Shown one piece after another: positions 17,023 through 24,801 of a DNA stretch of 29,983 nucleotides. The notes beneath the pieces were generated by a model. That model made no database searches and was not told the origin of the DNA. It worked only from the letters and a program-made list of their open reading frames with translations. The first letter of the stretch is position 1, and each line of letters starts with the position of its first letter. Source of the stretch: DATDDB01 sp041490205 (GTDB lineage Bacteria > Pseudomonadota > Gammaproteobacteria > Burkholderiales > Gallionellaceae); assembly GCA_041490205.1 (NCBI GenBank), contig JBGPSQ010000008.1:1-29983 (forward strand), written 5' to 3'. The position numbers were made by a program, and so were the translations under genes.

Positions 17023-17490
17023 ATGAGGATATTTGTCACTGCTTTATTGATGCTTTTTCTGGCCGCGTGCTCCAGCACCAGGCCGCCGCAACAATCAGAT
17101 TCGGGCGGATCGAAGGGGGATGTGATTCCCTATGCCAAGAGCCTGATCGGCACGCCCTACCATTACGGGGGCGAATCGCCGAAAACCGGCTTTGATTGCA
17201 GCGGTTTTGTACGCCATGTGTACCACCACACCCGCGGGGTGGAACTGCCGCGCAGCGCCCATGACATGAGCGGCGTGGGCCAGCGCCTGAAAGCAACGCA
17301 GTTGCAGCCAGGAGACTTGGTGTTTTTCAACACGCTGGGCAAGCCCTATTCCCATGTGGGCATTTACATCGGCAACGCGCAATTCATCCATTCACCCAGC
17401 ACGGGCAAGAAGGTGGAGATCGTGGATATGAAGATGCGTTACTGGCAGTCACGCTATAACGGCGCGCGCCGGGTGACCAATCTCCGGTAA
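17023..17490 (+). CDS. NlpC/P60 (C40) peptidoglycan hydrolase lipoprotein
   Basis: 155 residues. The N-terminal signal (1-15) ends in a lipobox LAAC at 13-16, so C16 should be lipidated. Since S17 follows (not D), sorting to the outer membrane is expected. After a short linker the NlpC/P60 fold covers about 32-150. Its catalytic triad is complete: C59 in DCSGF, H111 in SHVGIY and H123 in FIHSPS. Such enzymes cleave D-Glu to meso-DAP bonds in murein stems, like Spr/MepS. It converges on the mltB-type gene with only 23 bp between the stops, so two murein-acting enzymes sit side by side. Confidence 0.93.
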   Translation: MRIFVTALLMLFLAACSSTRPPQQSDSGGSKGDVIPYAKSLIGTPYHYGGESPKTGFDCSGFVRHVYHHTRGVELPRSAHDMSGVGQRLKATQLQPGDLVFFNTLGKPYSHVGIYIGNAQFIHSPSTGKKVEIVDMKMRYWQSRYNGARRVTNLR

Positions 17491-17513
17491 CGAGGCGGTC
17501 TCTCGGCGGTTTT

Positions 17514-18482
17514 TTAATGCTTGGCGGCGCGCAAGGCTTCCGCCAGTTGCAACACTGTCATGGCATAGAAGGCGCTGTTGTTGTAGGTCATGATGACATC
17601 AAAATTGCCGAACGCCAGCCAGAATTCCTTGCCGTCTTGCACCGTAAAATCCAGCAGCCGTGCCGGTTTGGCGTTGTCCTTGCCGGGCGGAAAAGGCTGG
17701 AGGAGCGTGATGCCCGCTGCGGCCCAGCCGGAAACGGTGCGCTGGGTCTTGATGTCGCCGGGGCAGTTTTCTTCGCTGACCTTGGCGCGCATGGCGATGG
17801 GCTCGCCTGCCACCCAGCCATATTGCTTGAGGTAATTCGCCGCGCTGCCGATGGCATCGGCACGCTCGTTAAGCAGATCTATGCGTCCGTTATCGTTGAA
17901 ATCCACCGCGTATTTGCGGTAGCTGCTGGGCATGAATTGCGGCCAGCCCAGCGCGCCTGCGTAGGACCCGCGCACGGCGAGCAGGTCGAATTGCTGTTCG
18001 CGCGCGAGCAGGAGGTATTGTTCCAGTTCGCTGCGGAAAAATGCGGCGCGCGGCGGGTAGTTGAAGGCCAGGGTGGACAACGCATCCACAGTGCGGAAGG
18101 TTCCTGCCTGCGTGCCGTAAAAGGTTTCCACGCCGAGCAGTGCGACGATGACCTCCTGCGGCACGCCATAGCGTTCCTCGGCGCGGCGCAGGATTTCCTC
18201 ATTTTTCTTCCAGAACTTCAGGCCCGCGGCGACGCGCGCATCGTTGACGAAGTTGGCGCGGTAGTCCACCCAGGGCTTGAGGGTGGATGGGCTGGTGATG
18301 GCGTCGATGGCAGCCTGCTTGTATTGCGCATGCTCGAATATGCGGGCCAGCTCTTCGCGCTTGAATTGGTGTTTGGCCACCATTTCGTCGATGAATGGCG
18401 GGATGGCGGGGGAATCGTAGGCCCAGGCCGGGGCCAAGACCAGCGCCGAGAGCAGCAGCAAGGTAATTATGCGTAAAACCAT
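17514..18482 (-). CDS. mltB: Lytic murein transglycosylase B (soluble form)
   Basis: 322 residues. It cleaves the MurNAc-GlcNAc bond with formation of 1,6-anhydro-MurNAc in the periplasm. The catalytic glutamate is E119 in GVETFYG, and the family motifs NYPPRAAFFRSELEQYL and GALGWPQFMPSSYRKYA follow, with a Ca-site-like DFNDNGRID (194-202). A signal peptide of about 21 residues ends in APAWA before YDSP. No lipobox cysteine is present, whereas E. coli MltB is a lipoprotein, so this one is predicted to be soluble in the periplasm. The C-terminal quarter is intact. The start is ATG at 18480-18482. Confidence 0.93.
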   Translation of the reverse strand: MVLRIITLLLLSALVLAPAWAYDSPAIPPFIDEMVAKHQFKREELARIFEHAQYKQAAIDAITSPSTLKPWVDYRANFVNDARVAAGLKFWKKNEEILRRAEERYGVPQEVIVALLGVETFYGTQAGTFRTVDALSTLAFNYPPRAAFFRSELEQYLLLAREQQFDLLAVRGSYAGALGWPQFMPSSYRKYAVDFNDNGRIDLLNERADAIGSAANYLKQYGWVAGEPIAMRAKVSEENCPGDIKTQRTVSGWAAAGITLLQPFPPGKDNAKPARLLDFTVQDGKEFWLAFGNFDVIMTYNNSAFYAMTVLQLAEALRAAKH

Positions 18483-18563
18483 GATGGACGCATTTTACTC
18501 GACAGCGGGGCGCGCCACTGTTAAATTTCGTCTTTGTGTTTCAGAATATTGAAAGTCTTCATC

Positions 18564-19520
18564 ATGGAAAAAACCACCCAGCACCATCGCTTGCTCATTC
18601 TCGGTTCCGGCCCCGCCGGTTACACCGCCGCCGTCTATGCCGCGCGCGCCAATCTCAAGCCCGTGCTCATCACCGGCCTTCAGGCGGGCGGCCAGTTGAC
18701 GACCACCACCGACGTGGACAACTGGCCCGCCGATGTCAACGGCGTGCAGGGGCCGGAGCTAATGCAGCGTTTCCAGCAGCACGCGGAGCGCTTCAACACG
18801 CAGATCATTTTCGACCATATCCACACCGCGAAGCTGAAGCAGAAACCGTTCGTGCTTGAAGGAGACAGCGGCATCTACACTTGCGATGCGCTCATCATCG
18901 CCACCGGCGCCTCGGCGCAATATCTGGGCCTACCTTCGGAAAAGGCATTTGAAGGCAAAGGTGTTTCCGGGTGCGCTACCTGCGACGGCTTTTTCTACCG
19001 CAACCAGGATGTGGCGGTGATCGGTGGCGGCAACACCGCCGTGGAAGAGGCAATGTATCTCGCGAATATCGCCCGGCATGTGACGCTGGTGCACCGGCGC
19101 GATACGTTCCGCGCCGAGCGCATCGAAGTGGACATGCTGATGGAGAAGGTGAAGGAAGGCAAGATCACGCTGCAACTGAAGCAGGTGCTGGACGAGGTGC
19201 TGGGCGACGACAGCGGCGTAACCGGCATGCGCACCAGGAATGTGGAAACCGGCGCCACGCAGAATTTCGCTCTTTCAGGCGTGTTCATCGCCATCGGCCA
19301 CAAACCCAACACCGATATTTTCGCCGGGCAGCTGGAAATGGACAACGGCTACATCGTCACCAAGGGCGGCCGCAATGGCGACGCCACCGCGACCAGCATA
19401 CCCGGCGTGTTCGCGGCGGGCGACGTGCAGGATTACATCTACCGCCAGGCTTGCACCAGCGCCGCCACGGGATGCATGGCCGCGCTGGACGCGGACAAAT
19501 ACCTGGCCGCGCACGCCTAG
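18564..19520 (+). CDS. trxB: Thioredoxin reductase
   Basis: 318 residues. This is an NADPH-dependent flavoenzyme that reduces thioredoxin. It has an FAD site GSGPAG at 14-19, an NADPH site GGGNTA at 154-159, the redox pair C137/C140 in CATC and the FAD-closing motif GVFAAGDV near 281-288, all as in low-Mr TrxB. I chose the ATG at 18564, which gives the usual length and the normal start (KTTQHHRLLILG). An in-frame upstream ATG at 18534 would add ten atypical residues. The Smr gene begins 2 bp after the stop, so the two are probably co-transcribed. Confidence 0.96.
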   Translation: MEKTTQHHRLLILGSGPAGYTAAVYAARANLKPVLITGLQAGGQLTTTTDVDNWPADVNGVQGPELMQRFQQHAERFNTQIIFDHIHTAKLKQKPFVLEGDSGIYTCDALIIATGASAQYLGLPSEKAFEGKGVSGCATCDGFFYRNQDVAVIGGGNTAVEEAMYLANIARHVTLVHRRDTFRAERIEVDMLMEKVKEGKITLQLKQVLDEVLGDDSGVTGMRTRNVETGATQNFALSGVFIAIGHKPNTDIFAGQLEMDNGYIVTKGGRNGDATATSIPGVFAAGDVQDYIYRQACTSAATGCMAALDADKYLAAHA

Positions 19521-19522
19521 CC

Positions 19523-20083
19523 TTGAAGGACAAAAAGGAACCGCCCGCACCTGCGGACGCCGATCTGTTCCGGCAGGCGCTTGAGGGTGTCACGCCCTTG
19601 GCGCCCTCCAACCGCGCAACGCCCGCAAAACCCAAACCGGAGCCCGTACCCCTTGCCCCGATGCGCGGCATTTCTGCCACCGCCGCGGCGGACAGTCTCT
19701 CGGATCACGGTGCGGGGAATGAACCGATCATGGAGTTTCTGCGCAACGGCATCTCGCGCATGACCTTGCGCAAGTTGCGGCGCGGGCAGATTCCGGTTCA
19801 GGACAGCCTGGACCTGCACGGGCTCACCAGCGATGCAGCGCGCAAACTATTGCTGGAATTCCTGCGCGAGTCCACTCAACGCGATCTGCGTTGCGTGCTT
19901 ATCATCCACGGCAAGGGGCGGCACAAGGAAAACGGCGAGGGGATACTCAAAATCCGAGCGCGGCACTGGCTGACCCAGTGCGCGGAAGTGCTGGCCTTCT
20001 GCGAAGCCCCGCCCAATCAGGGGGGCGGTGGCGCGGTACTGTTATTGCTGAGATCAAACGCTGGAGCATCGGAAGAGCCATAG
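19523..20083 (+). CDS. Smr domain protein
   Basis: 186 residues from a TTG start at 19523-19525, two bases after the trxB stop. The N-terminus (DADLFRQALEGVTPL) is the usual beginning of proteobacterial Smr/YdaL-type proteins, which supports this non-ATG start. No ATG suits that region. A proline-rich linker (30-47) leads to the Smr domain at about 92-178, with LDLHG at 96-100, the HGKG motif at 129-132 and a GGGGA stretch at 167-171. Smr domains bind and often nick or cleave nucleic acid; they occur in MutS2 and in ribosome-rescue nucleases such as SmrB. The substrate of this protein is unknown. Translation is probably coupled to trxB. Confidence 0.9.
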   Translation: MKDKKEPPAPADADLFRQALEGVTPLAPSNRATPAKPKPEPVPLAPMRGISATAAADSLSDHGAGNEPIMEFLRNGISRMTLRKLRRGQIPVQDSLDLHGLTSDAARKLLLEFLRESTQRDLRCVLIIHGKGRHKENGEGILKIRARHWLTQCAEVLAFCEAPPNQGGGGAVLLLLRSNAGASEEP

Positions 20084-20126
20084 CCGGTAGCCCTGATTCG
20101 ATCGGGTCACCATATCCATTCAATTC

Positions 20127-20345
20127 CTAACTCACTCGGGGCAAGGCAGATGCATTATTCTGAGCTTCTGTACGCGCCGCAATTCCCAGGCATTGCGGGT
20201 GACGGCAAAAATACGACTCCCCGAACGGCAAGCAATAATCGCAGAGTATTCGTTCCTCACTCAGGCAAAACAACAAGTCGCCCTGGCCGCTGTGCAATGC
20301 GCGGCATGTCGCAATATCCGGATTTCTCAAATTCAGATATATCAT
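20127..20345 (-). CDS. Small hypothetical protein, possible
   Basis: 72 residues from ATG at 20343-20345, preceded by GGGAG about 8 bases upstream, which is a fair ribosome site. The peptide is cysteine-rich (about five Cys, with CDYC and CRHPQC) and begins IYLNLRNPDIATCRAL. The CxxC plus C-x4-C spacing could bind a metal. I do not recognise the family. A longer in-frame start at 20438 is possible but would run through a perfect palindrome. It converges on the Smr gene. It may be real or chance. Confidence 0.4.
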   Translation of the reverse strand: MIYLNLRNPDIATCRALHSGQGDLLFCLSEERILCDYCLPFGESYFCRHPQCLGIAARTEAQNNASALPRVS

Positions 20346-20662
20346 GTAGCTTTCTCCCTTCAATACAACCCGGTTCAAAGTGGCGGCCGCCACTTGAGGA
20401 ATCCTGAAGTGTCCATTGAACGAGGCATCACGCCTCACCTCATAAGCTTTGGCTTTTGAAGCTACAGAACCCGCTTTAATGCAAAGTGAATATGCATACT
20501 AGTGCAATCGCCCAGATTTTGCCTATTAGTATAAATACTTACGTTATTCTCACTTTAAAACTTGCCTTGCCATTTACTCATTCTTGCTGAAAGGCTCCAG
20601 GCAGCGAACTGCCGCTCGAAAAATTCATTTCCTGGCTCCTCCAGCCACCCGGGGCGTTTTCA
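20346..20662. other. Intergenic stretch with an 18-bp palindrome
   Basis: An AT-rich 317-bp gap after pncB. Apart from the palindrome at 20378-20395 I see no gene; open frames are shorter than 20 residues or lack a ribosome site. Confidence 0.5.
20378..20395. repeat. Perfect 18-bp palindrome
   Basis: AAGTGGCGGCCGCCACTT is its own reverse complement, with no loop. It lies about 35 bp upstream of the small ORF start on the minus strand, a position where it could act as an operator for a dimeric regulator. Confidence 0.5.
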
Positions 20663-21997
20663 CTACACTTGCGCATCCACCGCCGCAGCCAGTTCGCGCA
20701 AGGCCGGGGCAACCGCCACGGGATAAGCAGGAGATTCATTCAGCGCTGATAAAGTTGCGGGAAGCCGGTGCAGATTGCGTAGCGCGTGCTCGCGCGCCTC
20801 CTGCAAGGCGGGTTGCGGCAGCAGGCGCTTGCCGTCGCGCATGACACACACCAGCAGTTCCTCGCCCGGCTGGCTGTCACCCTGCAAGCTGATGACATCG
20901 CCAGTCATACGGCCCTGCCCGTCATAACTGCGCCAAACCTGCTTGCGCCCCGGCCAGGTAGCCTTGCCGATGGAGCGCTTGCGCCGCGCCCGGCCTGCAT
21001 ATTCCTGCAGTTTGTAAGCGCAGTCGAGATAGGGCGCCTCGGCGGAAGTAACCAGCCTGGTGCCCACGCCGAAGCCGTCAATCGGCGCGCCGCTCGCCAG
21101 CAAATCGCGCAGGCGGTACTCGTCGAGGTCGCCGCTGGCAAAAATAGTCGTAGCCTGCAAGCCGCCGTCGTCGAGGATACTCCGCACCCGCCGCGCCAGT
21201 TCGCCCAGGTCGCCGCTGTCCAGGCGTACGCCCTTGACGGCGATGCCCTCTTCCGCCAGCTCATGTGCCAACGCCACCACCTTGCGCGCCGCGGCTTCGG
21301 TGTCGTAGGTGTCTATCAGCAGCACGGCGTTGTCAGGCTGGGCATGCGCGAAAGTGCGGAAGGCCTCCACCTCGCTGTCGTGCGCCTGCACATAGGAATG
21401 CGCCATGGTGCCGAATACGGGAATACCGAAGCGCATTCCCGCCAGCACCGTGGCGGTGCCGGAATACCCCGCCAGATAGGCGGCGCGCGCCGCCAGGAGA
21501 CCTGCCTCAGCGCCATGTGCGCGGCGCAGGCCGAAATCCACCAGCAGCTTGCCGGGCGCGGCCAGTACCGAGCGCGCCGCCTTGGAGGCGATCAGCGTCT
21601 GAAAGTGCAACAGGTTGATGATGCGCGTCTCGACCAATTGCGCCTGCGGCAGCGGGGCCACCACGCGCAATAGCGGCTCATCCGGAAAGCACAGCGTGCC
21701 CTCCGGCATCGCATCCACCTCTCCCTCAAAGCGCCATGCGGCGAGCCAGTCCACGAAATCAGCAGGGAAGCGCCCGGTGGCGCGCAGCCATTCCAGTTCC
21801 CTGGGCGCGAAGCGCGCGCGTTCGAGGAAATCCAGCACCTGCTCCAGCCCAGCCGCCACCAGGAAATTGCGGCCGCGCGGCAGTTTGCGCACGAAGAATT
21901 CGAAAGCAGCGGTTTCCGTCATGCCGCGCTCGAAATATCCTTGCAGCATGGTGAGCTGGTAGAGGTCGGTAAGCAGCAGGCTGGATTCGCTGTTCAT
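20663..21997 (-). CDS. pncB: Nicotinate phosphoribosyltransferase
   Basis: 444 residues. It converts nicotinic acid, PRPP and ATP to nicotinate mononucleotide in NAD salvage. It begins with the family-typical LLLTDLYQLTMLQGYFERGM. The active-site region FGTMAHSYVQAH, the phosphate-binding KGVRLDSGDLGEL and FASGDLDEYRL, and the GFGVGTRLVTS loop are all present. The start ATG (21995-21997) overlaps the pncA stop as ATGA, so translation is coupled. It is the last gene of the dnaJ-sORF-pncA-pncB operon and uses the product of pncA directly. Confidence 0.95.
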   Translation of the reverse strand: MNSESSLLLTDLYQLTMLQGYFERGMTETAAFEFFVRKLPRGRNFLVAAGLEQVLDFLERARFAPRELEWLRATGRFPADFVDWLAAWRFEGEVDAMPEGTLCFPDEPLLRVVAPLPQAQLVETRIINLLHFQTLIASKAARSVLAAPGKLLVDFGLRRAHGAEAGLLAARAAYLAGYSGTATVLAGMRFGIPVFGTMAHSYVQAHDSEVEAFRTFAHAQPDNAVLLIDTYDTEAAARKVVALAHELAEEGIAVKGVRLDSGDLGELARRVRSILDDGGLQATTIFASGDLDEYRLRDLLASGAPIDGFGVGTRLVTSAEAPYLDCAYKLQEYAGRARRKRSIGKATWPGRKQVWRSYDGQGRMTGDVISLQGDSQPGEELLVCVMRDGKRLLPQPALQEAREHALRNLHRLPATLSALNESPAYPVAVAPALRELAAAVDAQV

Positions 21998-22581
21998 GGC
22001 AGCAATGCATCCGATAGGGTTACCCGCGCGCCCCGGCGGCGCATCTCCGCCAGCGCCCGCTCGCCGTCCCCGGGCTGCGCCTCCACCGCGCGCACGGCGT
22101 CGATGAGCAGGAAGACCTCGTAACCGAGCGCCAGCGCGTCCTTCACCGTGTTCAGCACGCAGTAGTCGGTGGCCAGCCCGCCGGTAAACAGCCGCCGCAC
22201 ACCCGCCGCTTTCAGGCGCCGGTCCAGGTCGGTTCCGCCGAAAGCGGAATAGGCATCGCGCTCGCGGGTGTCGGCCTTGCTGATGATGCCCGCGCCCGGC
22301 GGCAGCATGAGGCTGGCGGAGAATTCCGCTCCATGGGTGCCCGCCACGCAATGCGGCGGCCACGGCCCGCCTCGCGCGCGGAACGAAATGTGGTCGGGCG
22401 GATGCCAGTCACGCGAAGCATAGACGGGCAATTTTTTTCCGGCAAACAGCGCAAGGCAGTGGTTGAGCAGCGGCACGACTTCATCGCCGCGCTCCACGGC
22501 CAGGCTGCCGCCGGGCAGAAAGTCGTTTTGCACATCGACGACGAGCAGCGCATCGCCAAAACCGAGTGTCAGGTTTTTCAT
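21994..22581 (-). CDS. pncA: Nicotinamidase
   Basis: 195 residues. It hydrolyses nicotinamide to nicotinic acid, the first step of the deamidating NAD salvage route. The catalytic triad D16 (VVDVQNDF), K102 (SKAD) and C141 (GLATDYCV) is complete. The metal site D58, H60 and H64 (RDWHPPDHISF) is also intact. The ATG at 22579-22581 has a strong AAGGAG ribosome site, which overlaps the stop of the 35-residue ORF just upstream. The 3' end overlaps pncB by 4 bp. Confidence 0.95.
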   Translation of the reverse strand: MKNLTLGFGDALLVVDVQNDFLPGGSLAVERGDEVVPLLNHCLALFAGKKLPVYASRDWHPPDHISFRARGGPWPPHCVAGTHGAEFSASLMLPPGAGIISKADTRERDAYSAFGGTDLDRRLKAAGVRRLFTGGLATDYCVLNTVKDALALGYEVFLLIDAVRAVEAQPGDGERALAEMRRRGARVTLSDALLP

Positions 22582-22584
22582 TCT

Positions 22585-22692
22585 TCACTCCTTGACGCAG
22601 GCTGGCAGGATCAACATGCCGCGCCCGGCCATCTCATCCATGCCGCGCATGCCGATGCGGGCCGCGGGCTCTGAATGTTCAAGGCACTTCAT
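22585..22692 (-). CDS. 35-residue ORF between dnaJ and pncA
   Basis: It runs from ATG at 22690-22692 to TGA at 22585-22587. It begins 11 bp after the dnaJ stop and ends 3 bp before the pncA start, filling the gap exactly. An AAGGTGAAAGG purine stretch precedes the ATG. The peptide has two cysteines and a methionine/glycine-rich middle (GMRGMDEMAGRGM). I do not recognise it. Tight packing in the operon and a ribosome site favour a real small gene; it could also serve only to couple pncA translation to dnaJ. Confidence 0.5.
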   Translation of the reverse strand: MKCLEHSEPAARIGMRGMDEMAGRGMLILPACVKE

Positions 22693-22703
22693 CGCCTTTC
22701 ACC

Positions 22704-23780
22704 TTATCCGCCCATCGCCTGTAATTTATCGTACAGTTCGCGCTCCTTCGTCGAGAGGCGTTCCGGAACATGCACTTTCACCCTGAGGTAAAGATCGCCG
22801 CGTCCCTTTTCCTGAAAACGCGGAAGCCCCTTGCCGCGCAGGCGCAGCACCGCATCGGGCTGGGTGCCGGGAGGGACGGTAACGCTGGCGTCCGCATCCA
22901 GCGTCGGGACGGTGAGCGATGTTCCCAGCACGGCGTCGGGAATGGAAATCGTTTCCTCCCGCCATAGATCCGCGCCGGAGCGGGTAAAACGTGAATCCGG
23001 CGCGGCGCGCACCACCACATACAAGTCGCCCGGCCTGCCGCCGGTTTCCGTGCTGGCTTCGCCCTTGCCGGAAATTTTCAGCGCCACGCCGTCCTCGATG
23101 CCGGGAGGGATGGTGATCGCGAGCGACTCCTCGCGCACCACCTTGCCGCTGCCCGCGCAGGCCTGACAGCGATGCTCGATGACAACGCCCCTGCCGTGGC
23201 AGGCCGGGCACACGCTGATCTGCTGGATGAATACATTGCCCCGGCCTTCGCGATGGCTCTGCGTCAACTGCCCGGTGCCATGGCACTCTGGACAAGCCTT
23301 GGGTTGCGTACCCTTGGCCGCGCCGCTGCCCCCGCATTCGGAACATACCGCGTCGCGCCCGAAGCGCACGGTTTCCTCGCCGCCCTGCGCCACCCGGGCG
23401 AGCGGAATATCAAGGACCATCTCGATGTCCCTGCCCCTGGGCGGCCCCGGGTGGCGGCGGAAAAAATGATCGAACAGCCCGCCGCCCCCATTTCCGTTGC
23501 CAAAAATATCGCCGAAATTGATGCCGCCGAACAGGTCTTCGGGAGAAAAACCGGATACGCCCGCGAAACCGCGATGGTCGTATTCCGCGCGCTTTTTGGG
23601 GTCGGAAAGGACTGCGTATGCCTCGGCGATTTCCTTGAACCGTTCGGTCGCGCCGGGATCCTTGTTGCGGTCGGGGTGATATTTCAGCGCGAGCGTACGG
23701 AACGCGTCCTTGATCGCCTTTTCATCCGCGTCGCGGGCTACGCCGAGCACTTCATAGTAATCGCGCTTTGCATCGGAAAT
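22704..23780 (-). CDS. dnaJ: DnaJ co-chaperone
   Basis: 358 residues from a proposed ATT start at 23778-23780. It stimulates the DnaK ATPase and delivers clients. It has a J domain at 5-70 with HPD at 35-37, a Gly/Phe-rich region at 71-107 and a zinc region with four CxxCxGxG-type repeats (C146/C149, C163/C166, C191/C194, C205/C208). C-terminal substrate-binding domains follow. The ATT gives a normal DnaJ N-terminus (SDAKRDYYEVLG) and has AGGGGAAG a few bases upstream. The only upstream ATG in frame (23886-23888) would add 36 odd residues and lies upstream of the probable transcription start, so it should not be used. The next gene starts 11 bp downstream. A dnaK paralogue lies 1 kb away. Confidence 0.9.
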   Translation of the reverse strand: MSDAKRDYYEVLGVARDADEKAIKDAFRTLALKYHPDRNKDPGATERFKEIAEAYAVLSDPKKRAEYDHRGFAGVSGFSPEDLFGGINFGDIFGNGNGGGGLFDHFFRRHPGPPRGRDIEMVLDIPLARVAQGGEETVRFGRDAVCSECGGSGAAKGTQPKACPECHGTGQLTQSHREGRGNVFIQQISVCPACHGRGVVIEHRCQACAGSGKVVREESLAITIPPGIEDGVALKISGKGEASTETGGRPGDLYVVVRAAPDSRFTRSGADLWREETISIPDAVLGTSLTVPTLDADASVTVPPGTQPDAVLRLRGKGLPRFQEKGRGDLYLRVKVHVPERLSTKERELYDKLQAMGG

Positions 23781-23822
23781 GGTCTTCCCCTTTCGAAGGG
23801 TACTCCCGAAAATGGCGTGTTC

Positions 23823-23851
23823 ATTATGACCCCAACCGGTCAGCAAGCCAA
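23823..23851 (-). promoter_or_regulatory. Sigma70-like promoter of the dnaJ-pncAB operon
   Basis: On the minus strand TTGGCT (23846-23851, 4 of 6) and CATAAT (23823-23828, 5 of 6) are separated by exactly 17 bp. Transcription would start near 23816, about 36 bases before the ATT start and downstream of the alternative ATG at 23888. Confidence 0.6.
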
Positions 23852-23970
23852 GGGACCGTTGGCAGAATACGGTATTGCCTCGCCGCACCCGGTTCCCCGC
23901 CTTTACATTGACATGATAGAAGTCAACTTACGGGCGTTACAAACCATCAAATGTCAGTAGTTACCTCTAC

Positions 23971-23986
23971 GTATTTCTACGAATAC
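23971..23986. promoter_or_regulatory. Inverted repeat, possible operator upstream of the PAS gene
   Basis: GTATTTCTACGAATAC has 5-bp inverted arms (GTATT/AATAC) and a neighbouring CTACGTATTTCTACG repeat. It lies in the 279-bp divergent region between dnaJ and the PAS gene. Spaced TAC-type repeats of this kind are seen at sites for LuxR/NarL-family response regulators; the assignment is a guess. Confidence 0.3.
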
Positions 23987-24059
23987 ATAATTAAATCAGT
24001 ATGCCTTAATCTTCACCCCCGAAATTCGTTTCCTTCAATCCTTGTTCAAGGAGAGAGTT

Positions 24060-24482
24060 ATGAACCTGCACATGGAAAGCAATGACGCCATCAAACCCCA
24101 CAATTATCCTTATCCATCAATGAATAAACTGCCAAAGAAACGCCCTGCTGATTGGGATGAGCCTCCGTCGTTGTTGCTGGATGAAGATGGCCTGATCCAG
24201 GATTGCAGCAAGCCAGTTGAGAGTCTGTTTGGCTATCGGCTGGGCGAACTGGCCTGGCAGCACATTTCCTGCCTGTTTCCGCATCTCTCGGAGATCGCCT
24301 TGATTCAACAAGGGCGGGTCAACCCGAAGCTTGATTTTATCAGCCGTTGCGGCCACATTTTCCTGGGGCTGAACAAGCAGGGCAATGCCATTCCTACTGA
24401 ATTGAACTTCGTCCGTTTCGAACATGATGGATCGTGTACGCTGAAACTGATACTGCGTCCATCCGGCAGTACAGCATCCTGA
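24060..24482 (+). CDS. Small single PAS-domain protein
   Basis: 140 residues from ATG at 24060, with an AAGGAGAG ribosome site. A basic, proline-containing N-terminus (1-38) is followed by one PAS-like domain: SLLLDEDGLIQDCS (about 38-51), then GYRLGELAWQHISCLFP, ending in strands TELNFVRFEHDG and TLKLILRP. No output domain is present, so it may work by protein contact or sense a ligand for another protein. An in-frame ATG at 24042 lies before the ribosome site and is less likely. A 37-residue ORF starts 68 bp downstream on the same strand. Confidence 0.8.
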   Translation: MNLHMESNDAIKPHNYPYPSMNKLPKKRPADWDEPPSLLLDEDGLIQDCSKPVESLFGYRLGELAWQHISCLFPHLSEIALIQQGRVNPKLDFISRCGHIFLGLNKQGNAIPTELNFVRFEHDGSCTLKLILRPSGSTAS

Positions 24483-24550
24483 TTGCCGGTGTGTGTCCGT
24501 GATTGACGTTTAAATTCACTCGCCAGCAATGTAATGAAAAGGAGATAGCC

Positions 24551-24664
24551 ATGCCTCGTACATTTGCCAGGTTCATATCTTTAATGTCGAACTACCGTTA
24601 CTACCGCAGCAGGGGATTCAGCCTGAAAATGGCATGGCATCTTGCCGATCTGACGCTTCCGTAA
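24551..24664 (+). CDS. 37-residue basic small protein
   Basis: ATG at 24551-24553 is preceded by AAAAGGAG at ideal distance, and the frame ends with TAA at 24662-24664. The peptide is basic and aromatic, with a central NYRYYRSRGFSLKMAWHLA segment. I believe I have seen short beta/gammaproteobacterial proteins with a similar YYRSRG...AWHLA pattern, but I cannot name a family. The strong ribosome site and protein-like composition support a real small gene, perhaps cotranscribed with the PAS gene. A REP-like element follows 19 bp later. Confidence 0.55.
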   Translation: MPRTFARFISLMSNYRYYRSRGFSLKMAWHLADLTLP

Positions 24665-24682
24665 CCAGCGATACACAGTTTC

Positions 24683-24775
24683 GTAGGTCGGGTTAGCGCA
24701 GCGTAACCCGACAATTCATGGAAACCTCCAGCTTGCTCCGTCGGGTTACGCGGCAAAGCCGCTAACCCGACCTAC
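24683..24775. repeat. REP-like inverted-repeat element
   Basis: Outer 16-bp arms GTAGGTCGGGTTAGCG (24683-24698) and its exact reverse complement (24760-24775) flank inner 12-bp arms GCGTAACCCGAC (24701-24712) and GTCGGGTTACGC (24740-24751). Each half can also fold alone (GTCGGGTTA with TAACCCGAC). This is the architecture of dispersed bacterial REP/BIME-type elements. It lies between convergent transcripts (small ORF and dnaK) and could act as a terminator or mRNA stabiliser. Confidence 0.75.
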
Positions 24776-24801
24776 ACGGCTCCTCGATGGAGTAGCGCCG
24801 T

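Noticed and set aside
17491..17513. Possible terminator between the convergent NlpC and mltB genes
   Set aside because: There is a T-run, but the stem before it is only about 4 bp, so I do not call it.
18971..19522. Long upstream open frame of the Smr gene
   Set aside because: It lies in a shadow frame of trxB; the natural Smr N-terminus begins at the TTG two bases after trxB.
21998..22363. Upstream extension of pncB
   Set aside because: It is an antiphase shadow of pncA; the ATGA overlap gives the normal pncB start.
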